Made by a program: the position numbers and the translations under genes | Assembly (NCBI RefSeq): GCF_020179405.1 | Contig: NZ_JAICBZ010000027.1 | Coordinates: 1 to 44,408 of the forward strand | Length of the DNA: 44,408 bases | Direction: 5' to 3' | Source: Xinfangfangia pollutisoli | GTDB lineage: Bacteria > Pseudomonadota > Alphaproteobacteria > Rhodobacterales > Rhodobacteraceae | Shown here: positions 25,577-33,162 of the stretch, one piece after another | Position numbering within the stretch: position 1 is the stretch's first letter | How the letters are laid out: every line of letters starts with the position of its first letter | Notes under the pieces: generated by a model | The model's input: the letters and a program-made list of their open reading frames with translations, nothing else | Databases searched by the model: none | What the model was told of the DNA's origin: nothing

Positions 25577-26149
25577 ATGACCCAGACGCTGATCGTTCCC
25601 GGCCTTGACGGATCGCCTGCGCCGCATTGGCAGCATTGGTGGTCGGTGACCGAAGCAGATGCCCAGATGGTGGACCTGTCCGATCCCAGCCGGCCGGTGC
25701 CGGCCGTGTGGGAATATGAATTGGCGCAGGCGATTGTGGCTGCGCCCGACAGCATCCTGGTCGGCCATTCGCTGGGCGCGGTGCTGATCGCGCGGCTCTT
25801 GACGCGCTATCCCGATCTTCCGGTGCGCGCGGCGCTGCTGGTCGCGCCCGCCGAGACGCGGGGCAGCGACCGGATCGGCCAGTTCGGCCCGATCCCCGAG
25901 CGGCTGCTGCCGGTGCCGTCCACCGTGGTCGCCAGCCGCAACGACCCCTGGATGAGCCTTGGCCGCGCCAGCCAGCTGGCCTCGGCCTGGGGCGCGCGGC
26001 TGGTCGATCTGGGCGAGGCGGGGCATATCAACCGGGCCTCGGGCTTCGGTCCCTGGCCCGAGGGCAAGGTGCTGCGCGATGCGCTGATCCTGCGCAGTGC
26101 CCGTGCGCCGTTCCTGGCCGTGCCCCAGGCGGCCTGGCGCGCGATCTAG
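25577..26149 (+). CDS. RBBP9/YdeN-type serine hydrolase
   Basis: The 190-residue alpha/beta hydrolase begins MTQTLIVPGLDGSPAPHWQHWW, characteristic of the RBBP9/YdeN family. The triad is visible: Ser65 in GHSLGA, Asp123 in SRNDPW and His150 in GEAGHINRASG. Such enzymes hydrolyse small esters or amides; the natural substrate is not known here. AAGGAGG (25564-25570) six bases before ATG 25577 decides the start. An AT-rich stretch at about 25508-25545 probably holds the promoter, but I cannot place a convincing -35/-10 pair. A GC hairpin follows the gene. Confidence 0.88.
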   Translation: MTQTLIVPGLDGSPAPHWQHWWSVTEADAQMVDLSDPSRPVPAVWEYELAQAIVAAPDSILVGHSLGAVLIARLLTRYPDLPVRAALLVAPAETRGSDRIGQFGPIPERLLPVPSTVVASRNDPWMSLGRASQLASAWGARLVDLGEAGHINRASGFGPWPEGKVLRDALILRSARAPFLAVPQAAWRAI

Positions 26150-26154
26150 GCCCG

Positions 26155-26188
26155 CCGGCCCCGGTCGCCCTGGCGCGCCCGGGGCCGG
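26155..26188. terminator. GC hairpin after RBBP9-type hydrolase
   Basis: CCGGCCCCGG (26155-26164) and CCGGGGCCGG (26179-26188) pair perfectly over ten bases with a 14-base loop, six bases after the hydrolase stop. No T-run follows, so it may rather stabilise the 3' end. Just downstream a 12-base unit ending in CCTGAG is repeated twice (about 26194-26217). Confidence 0.4.
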
Positions 26189-26396
26189 TCCAGGTGCTAC
26201 CTGAGGCGCTGCCTGAGGTGCCGCGGCGACGCGACGCGGCGGCGGCAGGGCGATTTTCCGTGCAAAATATCTATAGACTTGGTAGATGAATGTCAGGCGA
26301 GTCGATGCGACCGCCACTGCGAGAAGGGGGTCCGCCTGCTGCCGGGCGGGCCTTTTGTCGGGGCGCTTCTGCCGCGCCCGCAACCCGAGGCCGATG

Positions 26397-26504
26397 ATGA
26401 ACCGCCTGTTCCGCAACCGCCGTCCTGGCCCCTCCGATTACGCGGGGCTGGCCGTTTTCGTTCTGATCTGGTTCGGCGCGCTGGCGCTGGTCTTCCTGCG
26501 CTAA
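26397..26504 (+). CDS. Possible small single-pass membrane protein (35 aa)
   Basis: The reading frame encodes a positively charged start (MNRLFRNRRPGPSDYAG) followed by one hydrophobic segment (LAVFVLIWFGALALVFL) and stops at 26502-26504. GAGG (26387-26390) is six bases before this ATG; an adjacent ATG at 26394 would add one Met. The charge pattern predicts an N-in, C-out membrane peptide. It is too short for homology by eye, and the call rests on ribosome site, amphipathic start and hydrophobic segment. Upstream, an AT-rich patch at about 26252-26290 could be its promoter. Confidence 0.45.
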   Translation: MNRLFRNRRPGPSDYAGLAVFVLIWFGALALVFLR

Positions 26505-26704
26505 GCCTGCTGTCCAGACGTTTTCACCGCCCGCCGGGCCTGCCCCCCGGGTGGGCCTGGCCGGGTGCTTCGATGCGGGCGCCGATGCAGGCGTCGATGC
26601 AGATCTCCGCCCCCTAGGCCCCTCCGGTTCCGCCCTGTCGGAAAGCGACCTCTGAGCGTCGCCGCTGATCGGCGAAATTTGCGCCCCGGGCTTATCTTCA
26701 GCCT

Positions 26705-26880
26705 TGCAAGGTGCCGCTGGCGACAGCGGAGAATTGGGAAGCCGGTGCAGGACCGGCGCTGCCCCCGCAACGGTGACGGGATCAGAGCATGGCACGGCCA
26801 CTGGGGAGAGGGAGCCCCGGGAAGGCGCCATGATCGGGGCCGAAAGGCCCATCCCCCAGCCCGGAAACCAGCCTTCGCAT
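26705..26880 (+). promoter_or_regulatory. Cobalamin (AdoCbl/B12) riboswitch
   Basis: All main elements of the cobalamin riboswitch aptamer appear in order: AAGGTGCC at 26708-26715; GGGAAGCCGGTG from 26736; the invariant GCTGCCCCCGCAACGGTGA spanning 26758-26776; GCCACTG at 26797-26803; GGGAAGGCG at 26818-26826; and a B12-box variant, AGCCCGGAAACCAGCC, at 26858-26873. It lies on the plus strand about 140 bases before the Rieske oxygenase gene, with no other gene in between. Binding of cobalamin normally turns such genes off. A hairpin close to the start codon may be the expression platform. Confidence 0.93.
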
Positions 26881-26983
26881 CGAACGCCAAGCCGCGGGTG
26901 GTGGTGTGGGCGAGGATTCGGGCTGCCTCCCCTCGGCGCGGCCCGCCCGCGCCCCAGTGCCGTCCGCATGACCCGATCCCTCC

Positions 26984-27015
26984 CCGTGCCACGGCACGGA
27001 TCTCAGACAGGTGCC
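26984..27015 (+). promoter_or_regulatory. Possible riboswitch expression platform at Rieske gene start
   Basis: CCGTGCC (26984-26990) and GGCACGG (26993-26999) form a tight hairpin. GGCAC (26993-26997) can instead pair with a second GTGCC at 27011-27015, directly before the ATG at 27018, which would bury the weak ribosome site CAGG (27008-27011). The two pairings exclude each other, as expected of a translation-level switch. This is inference from complementarity. Confidence 0.4.
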
Positions 27016-27017
27016 AC

Positions 27018-28256
27018 ATGCTCAGCCCGACCGACATCGCGGCCGAACTTGCCGCCCGCAAGGCCGGCTTCTCGCTTTCCCGCCCGCTTTACTGCGACGA
27101 GGGCACATTCGCCGCCGATCTTGAGCAGATCTGGTATCGCGAATGGCTGTTTGCGCTGCCGGCCTGCCAGCTGGACAAGCCGGGCGCTTATGCGACGCTG
27201 CAGATCGGCGCCTATCCGGTGGTGGTGGTGCGCGGCACCGACAACATGATCCGCGCCTTTCACAATGTCTGCCGCCATCGCGGCCAGCGCCTGTGTTCCA
27301 AGACCACGGGCACGACGCCGAAACTGGTCTGCCCCTATCACCAATGGACCTATGACCTTGACGGCAAACTGCAATATGCCCGCGACATGGGCGAGGATTT
27401 CGACCCCGCCGCCTTCGGTCTGAAGAAGGTGCATTGCGCCGATCTGGGCGGGATGGTCTTCCTCTGCCTGGCCGAGGTGCCGCCGCCGGTGGCCGATCTG
27501 GCCAAGAACCTGATGGCCTATACCGCGCCTTCGGGCCTGAAGGATGCCAAGGTCGCCTTCTCCTCGACCATCGTCGAGAACGGCAACTGGAAGCTGGTGC
27601 TGGAAAACAACCGCGAATGCTATCATTGCGGCGGCTCGCACCCCTCGCTGTGCCGGACCTATTCCGACAATCCGCGGATGACGGCGATGGACGGGCCCGA
27701 CAGCGCCAGCGCCGAGATCCTGGCGCATTGGCAGCGCTGCGAAGCCGCGGGCCTGCCGTCGCGCTTCCTGATGCATCCCAGCCATCAATGGCGGCTGGCG
27801 CGGATTCCGCTGCTGAACCACGCCGAAAGCTATACGATGTCGACCAAGGCCGCCGTGGCGAAACGCATGGGTACCATGCCCTTCAACGATGCCGGCAGCC
27901 TCTTGTTCTTCCACTACCCGAACAGCTGGAACCATTTCCTCGGCGATCACGCCATCACCTTCCGCGTGCTGCCGATCAGCCCGACGGAAACCGAAGTCAC
28001 CACCAGCTGGCTGGTGCACAAGGATGCGGTCGAGGGCGTGGATTACGATCTGAAGACCCTGACCGAGGTCTGGATCGCCACCAATGACGAAGACCGCCAG
28101 GTGGTCGAGGAAAACCAGAAGGGCATCCTGTCGCCCGCCTACGAACCCGGCCCCTATTCGCCGCTGCAAGAAGAGGGCGTGATCCAGTTCGTCGACTGGT
28201 ATTGCGCGCTGATGGCGGGCCGCCTGGCGCCGCGTCCTGCGCTGGCGGCGGAGTGA
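27018..28256 (+). CDS. Rieske oxygenase of quaternary-amine type (GbcA-like)
   Basis: The 412-residue oxygenase has a Rieske [2Fe-2S] site with Cys85 and His87 (CRHRG) and Cys105 and His108 (CPYHQW). The mononuclear iron site is NRECYHCGGSH: His203 and His208 are ligands, and Glu200 occupies the bridging position that is Asp in ring-hydroxylating dioxygenases. Glu at this point marks the group that demethylates or cleaves quaternary amines (GbcA for glycine betaine, CntA for carnitine, Stc2 for stachydrine). The REWLFA and FHNVCRHRGQRLC text is closest, by memory, to GbcA. The likely reaction is O2- and electron-dependent N-demethylation of glycine betaine to dimethylglycine and formaldehyde. 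It is cotranscribed with its reductase and controlled by a cobalamin riboswitch. The exact substrate is unproved. Confidence 0.87.
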   Translation: MLSPTDIAAELAARKAGFSLSRPLYCDEGTFAADLEQIWYREWLFALPACQLDKPGAYATLQIGAYPVVVVRGTDNMIRAFHNVCRHRGQRLCSKTTGTTPKLVCPYHQWTYDLDGKLQYARDMGEDFDPAAFGLKKVHCADLGGMVFLCLAEVPPPVADLAKNLMAYTAPSGLKDAKVAFSSTIVENGNWKLVLENNRECYHCGGSHPSLCRTYSDNPRMTAMDGPDSASAEILAHWQRCEAAGLPSRFLMHPSHQWRLARIPLLNHAESYTMSTKAAVAKRMGTMPFNDAGSLLFFHYPNSWNHFLGDHAITFRVLPISPTETEVTTSWLVHKDAVEGVDYDLKTLTEVWIATNDEDRQVVEENQKGILSPAYEPGPYSPLQEEGVIQFVDWYCALMAGRLAPRPALAAE

Positions 28257-28260
28257 TCCG

Positions 28261-29352
28261 ATGGCCAGGCAAAGGATGAACTGGTCGGCCGAACCCTGGA
28301 GCGACGCCGAGCCGCTGGAATGCGCCATGGTCGTGCCGGAAACCGGCGACACCGCAACCTTCACCTTCCGGTCGCCCTCGGGCGCCTGGTTCGACTATCA
28401 GCCCGGCCAGTTCATCACCCTGGATCTGCCGGTCGATCCGAAGAAAGGCGCCAAGGGCAATATCCAGCGCACCTATACGATCTCCTCCTCGCCCTCGCGG
28501 CCCCTGTCGATCTCGATCACCGTCAAGGCGCAGTCGACCAGCCAGGGCACGCGCTGGATGCTGGACCATCTGAAGCCCGGCATGCAGATCCGCGCCTTCG
28601 GGCCCTCGGGCATCTTCTCGTTCCACCGCCATCCGGCGCAGAAATACCTGTTCATCTCGGCCGGCTCGGGCATCACGCCGATGATGTCGATGACGACCTG
28701 GGCCTGGGATTCGGGCGAAATGCCCGACATCACCTTCGTGCATGCCGCCCGCCGCCCCTCCGAGATCATCTTCCGCGAAAGGCTGGAGCAATTTGCCAAT
28801 CGCGTGCCGGGGCTGAAACTGCGCTTCACGGTCGAGGAACCCGATCCGTTCCGCGCCTGGCCCGGCTATCTGGGTCGGCTGAACCAGATCATGCTGGGGC
28901 TGATGGCGCCCGATTACCTCGACCGCGAAGTCTTCTGCTGCGGCCCCGAGCCCTTCATGCAATCCGTGCGCGAGATGCTGGTGTCGATCGGCTATGACAT
29001 GGAGCGTTACCACCAGGAAAGCTTCGGCGCCCCGGTCGCGACCGAAGCCGAAGCCCCGGTGATCGACGATGTCGCCCCGGTCGAGGGGGCACGGGCCGAG
29101 ATCGCCTTCACCGCCTCGGGCGTCACCGCGCGCTGCGATGAAACCGACACCGTGCTGGCGGTGGCCAAGGCCTCGGGGCTGAACATCCCCTCGGGCTGCA
29201 CCTTCGGCCTGTGCGGCACCTGCAAGGTCAAGAAGACCGAGGGCGAGGTGCATATGGTCCATAATGGCGGGATCAGCGACGACGACATCGCCGCGGGCTA
29301 TATCCTGGCCTGTTGTTCGCGCCCGCTGGGCCGGATCGCGGTCGAGGTCTAG
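28261..29352 (+). CDS. FAD/[2Fe-2S] oxidoreductase, partner of Rieske oxygenase (GbcB-like)
   Basis: The 363-residue reductase has an FAD-binding barrel with RTYTISS (70-76), an NAD(P)-binding domain with SAGSGITPMM (about 138-147) and a C-terminal plant-type ferredoxin domain with Cys313, Cys318, Cys321 and Cys351 or 352 (CTFGLCGTC...ACC). It carries electrons from NAD(P)H to the Rieske oxygenase encoded just upstream; the genes are four bases apart. This domain order matches GbcB and related reductases. A ribosome site GGAG at 28249-28252 lies inside the end of the upstream gene. A second in-frame ATG at 28276 is an alternative start. The gene is followed by the convergent DUF1513 gene. Confidence 0.88.
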   Translation: MARQRMNWSAEPWSDAEPLECAMVVPETGDTATFTFRSPSGAWFDYQPGQFITLDLPVDPKKGAKGNIQRTYTISSSPSRPLSISITVKAQSTSQGTRWMLDHLKPGMQIRAFGPSGIFSFHRHPAQKYLFISAGSGITPMMSMTTWAWDSGEMPDITFVHAARRPSEIIFRERLEQFANRVPGLKLRFTVEEPDPFRAWPGYLGRLNQIMLGLMAPDYLDREVFCCGPEPFMQSVREMLVSIGYDMERYHQESFGAPVATEAEAPVIDDVAPVEGARAEIAFTASGVTARCDETDTVLAVAKASGLNIPSGCTFGLCGTCKVKKTEGEVHMVHNGGISDDDIAAGYILACCSRPLGRIAVEV

Positions 29353-29382
29353 GCACCGGGCATCCGCCCGCGCTTTGGCCTT

Positions 29383-29431
29383 CCTCTCTGCGCAAATATC
29401 CTGCGGGGGTCCGGGGGTGCAAAACCCCCGG
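29383..29431 (-). repeat. Hairpin plus AGGATATTTG element, copy B
   Basis: Read on the minus strand, CCGGGGG-TTTTGCA-CCCCCGG (29431-29411) is followed by CCCCCGCAGGATATTTG and GCGCAGAGAGG down to 29383. It lies just 3' of the DUF1513 gene in the sense orientation. Copy A at 2596-2655 has the same design, sharing AGGATATTTG-GC-GAGAGG after a G5/C5 hairpin. Probable terminator or 3'-end element for the imelysin operon. Confidence 0.55.
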
Positions 29432-29454
29432 CGACCGGCCCGAAGGCGCGCCGC

Positions 29455-30516
29455 TCAGGCTGTCAGCCCCACCGGCACAAGGTGGTTGTCCCAGGCCACG
29501 TCGGCCCGGCTCAGCGGCTCCAGCGCCTCGGGCGTCGCCCGCCACAGGCCGCCCGCGCCATCGGTGGCGATGAACGCGGTGCCCAGCGGCGCCACGCCGC
29601 ACAGATCGGCGCGGCGATGGGTGGCAAGCGGCGCGCCGGTTTCCGAGAAGATCATCACCGCGCCGCCCCGGGGCGAGGTCAGCGCGACCCGGCCGCCCGC
29701 GCAGGCGATCGAGCCGGCATAGCCCTGCAGGGTGAACATCTCGGCCTCGGCCGCGGGGCACAGCACCGGCGCCGCGCCCGGGGTCCACAGCCCCAGCAGC
29801 GGCACAGGTTCGGCCGGGTCGCCCTGCCATTGCATCGCGAAGGCCACGCCGGTTGCGGTCAGGGCCAGATGCCGGATCGAGTTCTGCCGCAGCTCTTCGG
29901 GCAGTTCGGCCAGGTCCAGCAGCGCGCCCTCGGCCGAGAACAGCGCCAGATTGGGCCGCATCGTATCGAGGTTCAGCAGGGTGCGGTCGGTCGGATCGGT
30001 CTCGATCCCGCCATTGGCCACCACGATGCGCCCGCCGGGCAGGCGGCGCAGCTCATGCGGGCCCAGACCATGGCTGTCCCATTCGCCGATCCGGGTAAAG
30101 CCCGCCGTTTCCCACAGGCCGACCCGGCCCGCCGATCCTTCGGCCACCACTTCCGAGGTCATCAGCAGGCTGCCATCTTCGGAAAAGGCGCCATGGCCGT
30201 TGAATTGCCGGCCCTCGGGCGGGGTCAGCCGATGCGCGATCTCGCCGGTGCGGCAGTCCAGCACCAGCGCGAAGACGCCCGGGCGGCGGGCGAAGGCCAC
30301 GGCCAGCGGCCGGGTCGGATGCGCCGCCGCGGCATGGCCGCGCGCGGGCAGGGGCAGGGTGAACAGCGTGGCCCCGCTGCCGTCCAGCCCGTGCAGGACG
30401 AAATCATCGCCGATCTTTCCGGCGGCAAGATATTCCGGGCTGCCCGCATCGGCCCAGCTGGGCACCGGCAGGCTCAGCGCGGCCAGACCGGCCAGAAACC
30501 CACGTCGCGTTGCCAT
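29455..30516 (-). CDS. DUF1513 protein, Tat-exported beta-propeller
   Basis: The 353-residue product starts MATRRGFLAGLAALSLPVPSWA, a Tat-type signal peptide with the twin arginine, so it is exported folded to the periplasm. The rest is a beta-propeller-like repeat protein, with HPTRPLAVAFARRPG, FNGHGAFSEDGSLLMTSE, WDSHGLGPHELRRLPGG and VVANGGIETDP typical of DUF1513. Its biochemical function is unknown, but it is the regular last gene of imelysin operons. The start at 30516 follows the upstream stop by one base, with GGGGA as ribosome site, so translation is coupled. The Tat route suggests a bound cofactor or metal. Confidence 0.87.
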   Translation of the reverse strand: MATRRGFLAGLAALSLPVPSWADAGSPEYLAAGKIGDDFVLHGLDGSGATLFTLPLPARGHAAAAHPTRPLAVAFARRPGVFALVLDCRTGEIAHRLTPPEGRQFNGHGAFSEDGSLLMTSEVVAEGSAGRVGLWETAGFTRIGEWDSHGLGPHELRRLPGGRIVVANGGIETDPTDRTLLNLDTMRPNLALFSAEGALLDLAELPEELRQNSIRHLALTATGVAFAMQWQGDPAEPVPLLGLWTPGAAPVLCPAAEAEMFTLQGYAGSIACAGGRVALTSPRGGAVMIFSETGAPLATHRRADLCGVAPLGTAFIATDGAGGLWRATPEALEPLSRADVAWDNHLVPVGLTA

Positions 30517-30517
30517 C

Positions 30518-31522
30518 TCAATCCCCATCCGCCGCGTTGAAGCCCAGATCCACGCCCAGATCGCGGGCCAGCTCCGACAGCGCCTTCTGCCGCGTCGCAT
30601 CCACCGCCTGCTGCAGGATCTGCAGCTTCAGCCAGCCCGACGGATCGGCGATGCCCGAGAAATCCGGGTCGTCCAGCGCCTGGGCCAACTGGATCGCATG
30701 ATCGAAGGCCGCCAGCGTCTGCGGCGCGTTGGGGCTGAGCGTTTCGGTCATCGCCCGCAGCGCCTGCAGCGAGACCAGAACATTGCGCAGGCTGCGCCCC
30801 GAGGCGCGGGCCTCGGCCAATTCGGGGCGCGGCTTGTCGAATGTGCCCAGCGGGCGGCCGATCCGCTGGTCCTTGATGAATTCCAGCCCGGTCGCGATCT
30901 GGGTGAACAGCGCCTGGCGCACTTCGGATTCGGTCAGGAAGGTCGCATTGCCGGGCGCGCCGGCGGTCAGCATCACATCGGCATAAGACCCGGTCCAGTC
31001 GGTCTCGATCGCCGCCGCCATGCGCGCGAGATCATCGGCCGTGGCGCGGATCAGCGGGCAGGTGTCGGCGGCAAGGGGCGTGGCGGGATAGAGAAGCCGC
31101 TCCAGGCTGAAAAAGCCCCGCGCCGCGACCGATTGCTGGGCGAAGGCCTCGGGTGCAAGCAGGGCCGGGTCGGCCCCGATCAGCGCCTTCTGCGCCTTGG
31201 CGCCCATGCCCTTGGGGTCGGGCCAGAAGGCGATCGCCAGCGCGCGGCCCTGATCCTCGGCCGGGCCCAGGCGCAGCCATTGCACCTCAAGCCAGGCATC
31301 CCAGGCGGCGTTGAAGGGTGCGGCAAGCGCGGCGGGATCGCAGGTCTCGGCCGCTTTGGCCGCCAGATCGGCGGTGGCGGCACGGAAATCGGCATAGCCG
31401 GGCAGCAGCGTCTGCCTTACCGCTTCGGGATAATCGGCCCGGGCCGGGCCGGCCCCCAGCGCAAGGGCGCCGCCGGCGGCCAGGAAACAGGCAAGAACGG
31501 CAAGGCGGATGCGGATCGTCAT
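30518..31522 (-). CDS. Imelysin-family periplasmic protein (second)
   Basis: The 334-residue product has a signal peptide (about 1-29, ending ARA) and the helical imelysin (peptidase M75-like) fold. Imelysin-like proteins bind or help take up iron and are usually iron-repressed. In place of the family GxHxxE motif, this copy has GFFSLE (in ARGFFSLERLLYP), so the histidine is missing; this fits a distinct subfamily that may have lost or changed metal binding. Its ATG overlaps the stop of the di-heme gene by four bases. It stands third in the operon. Confidence 0.86.
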   Translation of the reverse strand: MTIRIRLAVLACFLAAGGALALGAGPARADYPEAVRQTLLPGYADFRAATADLAAKAAETCDPAALAAPFNAAWDAWLEVQWLRLGPAEDQGRALAIAFWPDPKGMGAKAQKALIGADPALLAPEAFAQQSVAARGFFSLERLLYPATPLAADTCPLIRATADDLARMAAAIETDWTGSYADVMLTAGAPGNATFLTESEVRQALFTQIATGLEFIKDQRIGRPLGTFDKPRPELAEARASGRSLRNVLVSLQALRAMTETLSPNAPQTLAAFDHAIQLAQALDDPDFSGIADPSGWLKLQILQQAVDATRQKALSELARDLGVDLGFNAADGD

Positions 31523-33060
31523 AGGCTCTCCAGAAAGGCGATCAGATCGGCGCGGTCCCCGGCCGGCAGCGCCATGAAAGCATCGCGCTGGGTCTGGGCC
31601 TCGCCCCCGTGCCAGAGGATCGCTTCGGTCAGGTCGCGGGCGCGGCCATCATGCAGGAACTGGCTGTGATTGGAAACCTGCCGGGTCAGCCCGATGCCCC
31701 AAAGCGGCGCCGTGCGCCATTCGCTGCCCGAGGCGCGGCCTTCGGGCCGGTCATCGGCCAGGCCGGGGCCCATGTCATGCAACAGAAGGTCGCTATAGGG
31801 CCAGATCAGCTGAAAGCTTTGCTCGGGCCGGTCCTGCAGCCGGGCGGTGACGAATTTCGGCTGATGGCAGCCCTGGCAGTTCAGCCCGTAGAACAGCTCT
31901 TTGCCACGCAGCACCGCGGGATCGTCCAGCGCCACCCGTTCTGGCACGGCAAGGTTGCGCGAATAGAAGGTCACCAGATCCAGGCTTTCGCCATCCACCT
32001 CCAGCCCGTCGCGCTTGTCGGGTTCCTGGCCCACGGCGGCCGCCCGGCAGGCGGTCTGCGCGGCGGTGCAATCGCCATAGGGATCGGGATGCAGCCAAGT
32101 CGACAGGCCCATATCGCCGGAAAACGCCCCGGCCGATTGTTCCTTGATGGTGGGCGCCCCGGCCTTCAGCCCGAAACGCCCCAGCATCGGCACGCCGAAT
32201 TCAACCGAGGGCACGATCTGCGCCCGGCCCGAAATCCCGTCGCCATCGGCATCGTCGGGATCGGCCAGCGCCAGGATGTCGGCGGCGGGAATGGCCTCCA
32301 GAAGCCCCAGGCCGATCATCTGCGGCGCCACCCGCGGCGACAGCATCAGATCCGGCGCCGGCGCGCCATGGGCGGGGTCGGTGAAGGCATAGGTGGGCTT
32401 GCGCAGCGTCACCACCGTGCCATCCGGGAAGGTCACCGGCAGATCCTGATAGGCGATGTCCATCCGCCCCTCGGCCGGCTGGCCCGGCACGGCCAGATCC
32501 TGCAACTGCCCGCCATAGGTCGGGTCGGGCTGGGTCGCCAGCCACTCGGCGATCCCCTCGGGCGAGGGGCCGCCCGGCACGGACAGGCGCAGGAACATCG
32601 AGACCCGGCCGTCCTCGGGGCCTTCGGGCGGATGGCCACGGCCGTCCTTCACATGGCAATCCTGGCAGGCGCGGGCATTGTAATAGGGGCCCAGCCCGTC
32701 CGAGGCCTTGGTGGAAGACGGCGCCGCGACCCAGGTCTTGCGAAACAGCGCATTGCCCAACTTGAACATCATCTCGCCCTCGGGCGAGGTATTGGCCGAG
32801 AATTGCGAAAAGGCATCGGCCGTCGCGATCCGCCGCACCGTGGCCGCGCCGCCCGGCTTGGCCTCGAAGGGTTCGGGCTTCGAGAAATCCGCGGGCGCGG
32901 CCAGAACACCGGCGATCCGGGCCGTTTCGGCCTTGGTGCGCGGGATCATGTTCAGATGGGGATTGCCCAGGTCGGGAAGGGCGGTTTCGGCACGAAGGCC
33001 GGGGCTGGGCAGGGTGGCCGCGAGGGCAAGAAACGAGGTCAGGGAAAGCCGGCGAAGCAT
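31519..33060 (-). CDS. Di-heme c-type cytochrome oxidoreductase
   Basis: The 513-residue protein has a signal peptide (about 1-24) and two heme c motifs, CQDCH (in NARACQDCHVKDGRGHPP) and CQGCH (in GLNCQGCHQPKF), fitting the di-heme thiol-oxidoreductase/DUF1111 family related to MauG and cytochrome c peroxidase. It should act in the periplasm, receiving or passing single electrons. In imelysin operons it may change the redox state of iron or of a siderophore; that is inference. Its stop overlaps the next gene by ATGA. The upstream imelysin gene is separated by 102 bases holding an intrinsic terminator, so its level may be set by readthrough. Confidence 0.9.
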   Translation of the reverse strand: MLRRLSLTSFLALAATLPSPGLRAETALPDLGNPHLNMIPRTKAETARIAGVLAAPADFSKPEPFEAKPGGAATVRRIATADAFSQFSANTSPEGEMMFKLGNALFRKTWVAAPSSTKASDGLGPYYNARACQDCHVKDGRGHPPEGPEDGRVSMFLRLSVPGGPSPEGIAEWLATQPDPTYGGQLQDLAVPGQPAEGRMDIAYQDLPVTFPDGTVVTLRKPTYAFTDPAHGAPAPDLMLSPRVAPQMIGLGLLEAIPAADILALADPDDADGDGISGRAQIVPSVEFGVPMLGRFGLKAGAPTIKEQSAGAFSGDMGLSTWLHPDPYGDCTAAQTACRAAAVGQEPDKRDGLEVDGESLDLVTFYSRNLAVPERVALDDPAVLRGKELFYGLNCQGCHQPKFVTARLQDRPEQSFQLIWPYSDLLLHDMGPGLADDRPEGRASGSEWRTAPLWGIGLTRQVSNHSQFLHDGRARDLTEAILWHGGEAQTQRDAFMALPAGDRADLIAFLESL

Positions 33061-33090
33061 CGGTGGGCTCCTTTCGCCGCTTTCGATATT

Positions 33091-33146
33091 CTTTTTCCTG
33101 ACCGTTTCAATCGGAAAAAGAAGCCTGCGGCATTTCGGCCGCAGGC
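33091..33146 (-). terminator. Intrinsic terminator after first imelysin gene
   Basis: On the minus strand, GCCTGCGGC (33146-33138) pairs with GCCGCAGGC (33131-33123) across a six-base loop and is followed by TTCTTTTTCC (33122-33113). This is a textbook intrinsic terminator 17 bases after the stop. A second inverted repeat pairs the T-run block CTTTTTCC with GGAAAAAG (33098-33091), so two structures compete. The downstream genes would depend on partial readthrough or a promoter not seen. Confidence 0.85.
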
Positions 33147-33162
33147 AGGGGCTTGAAGCGGC

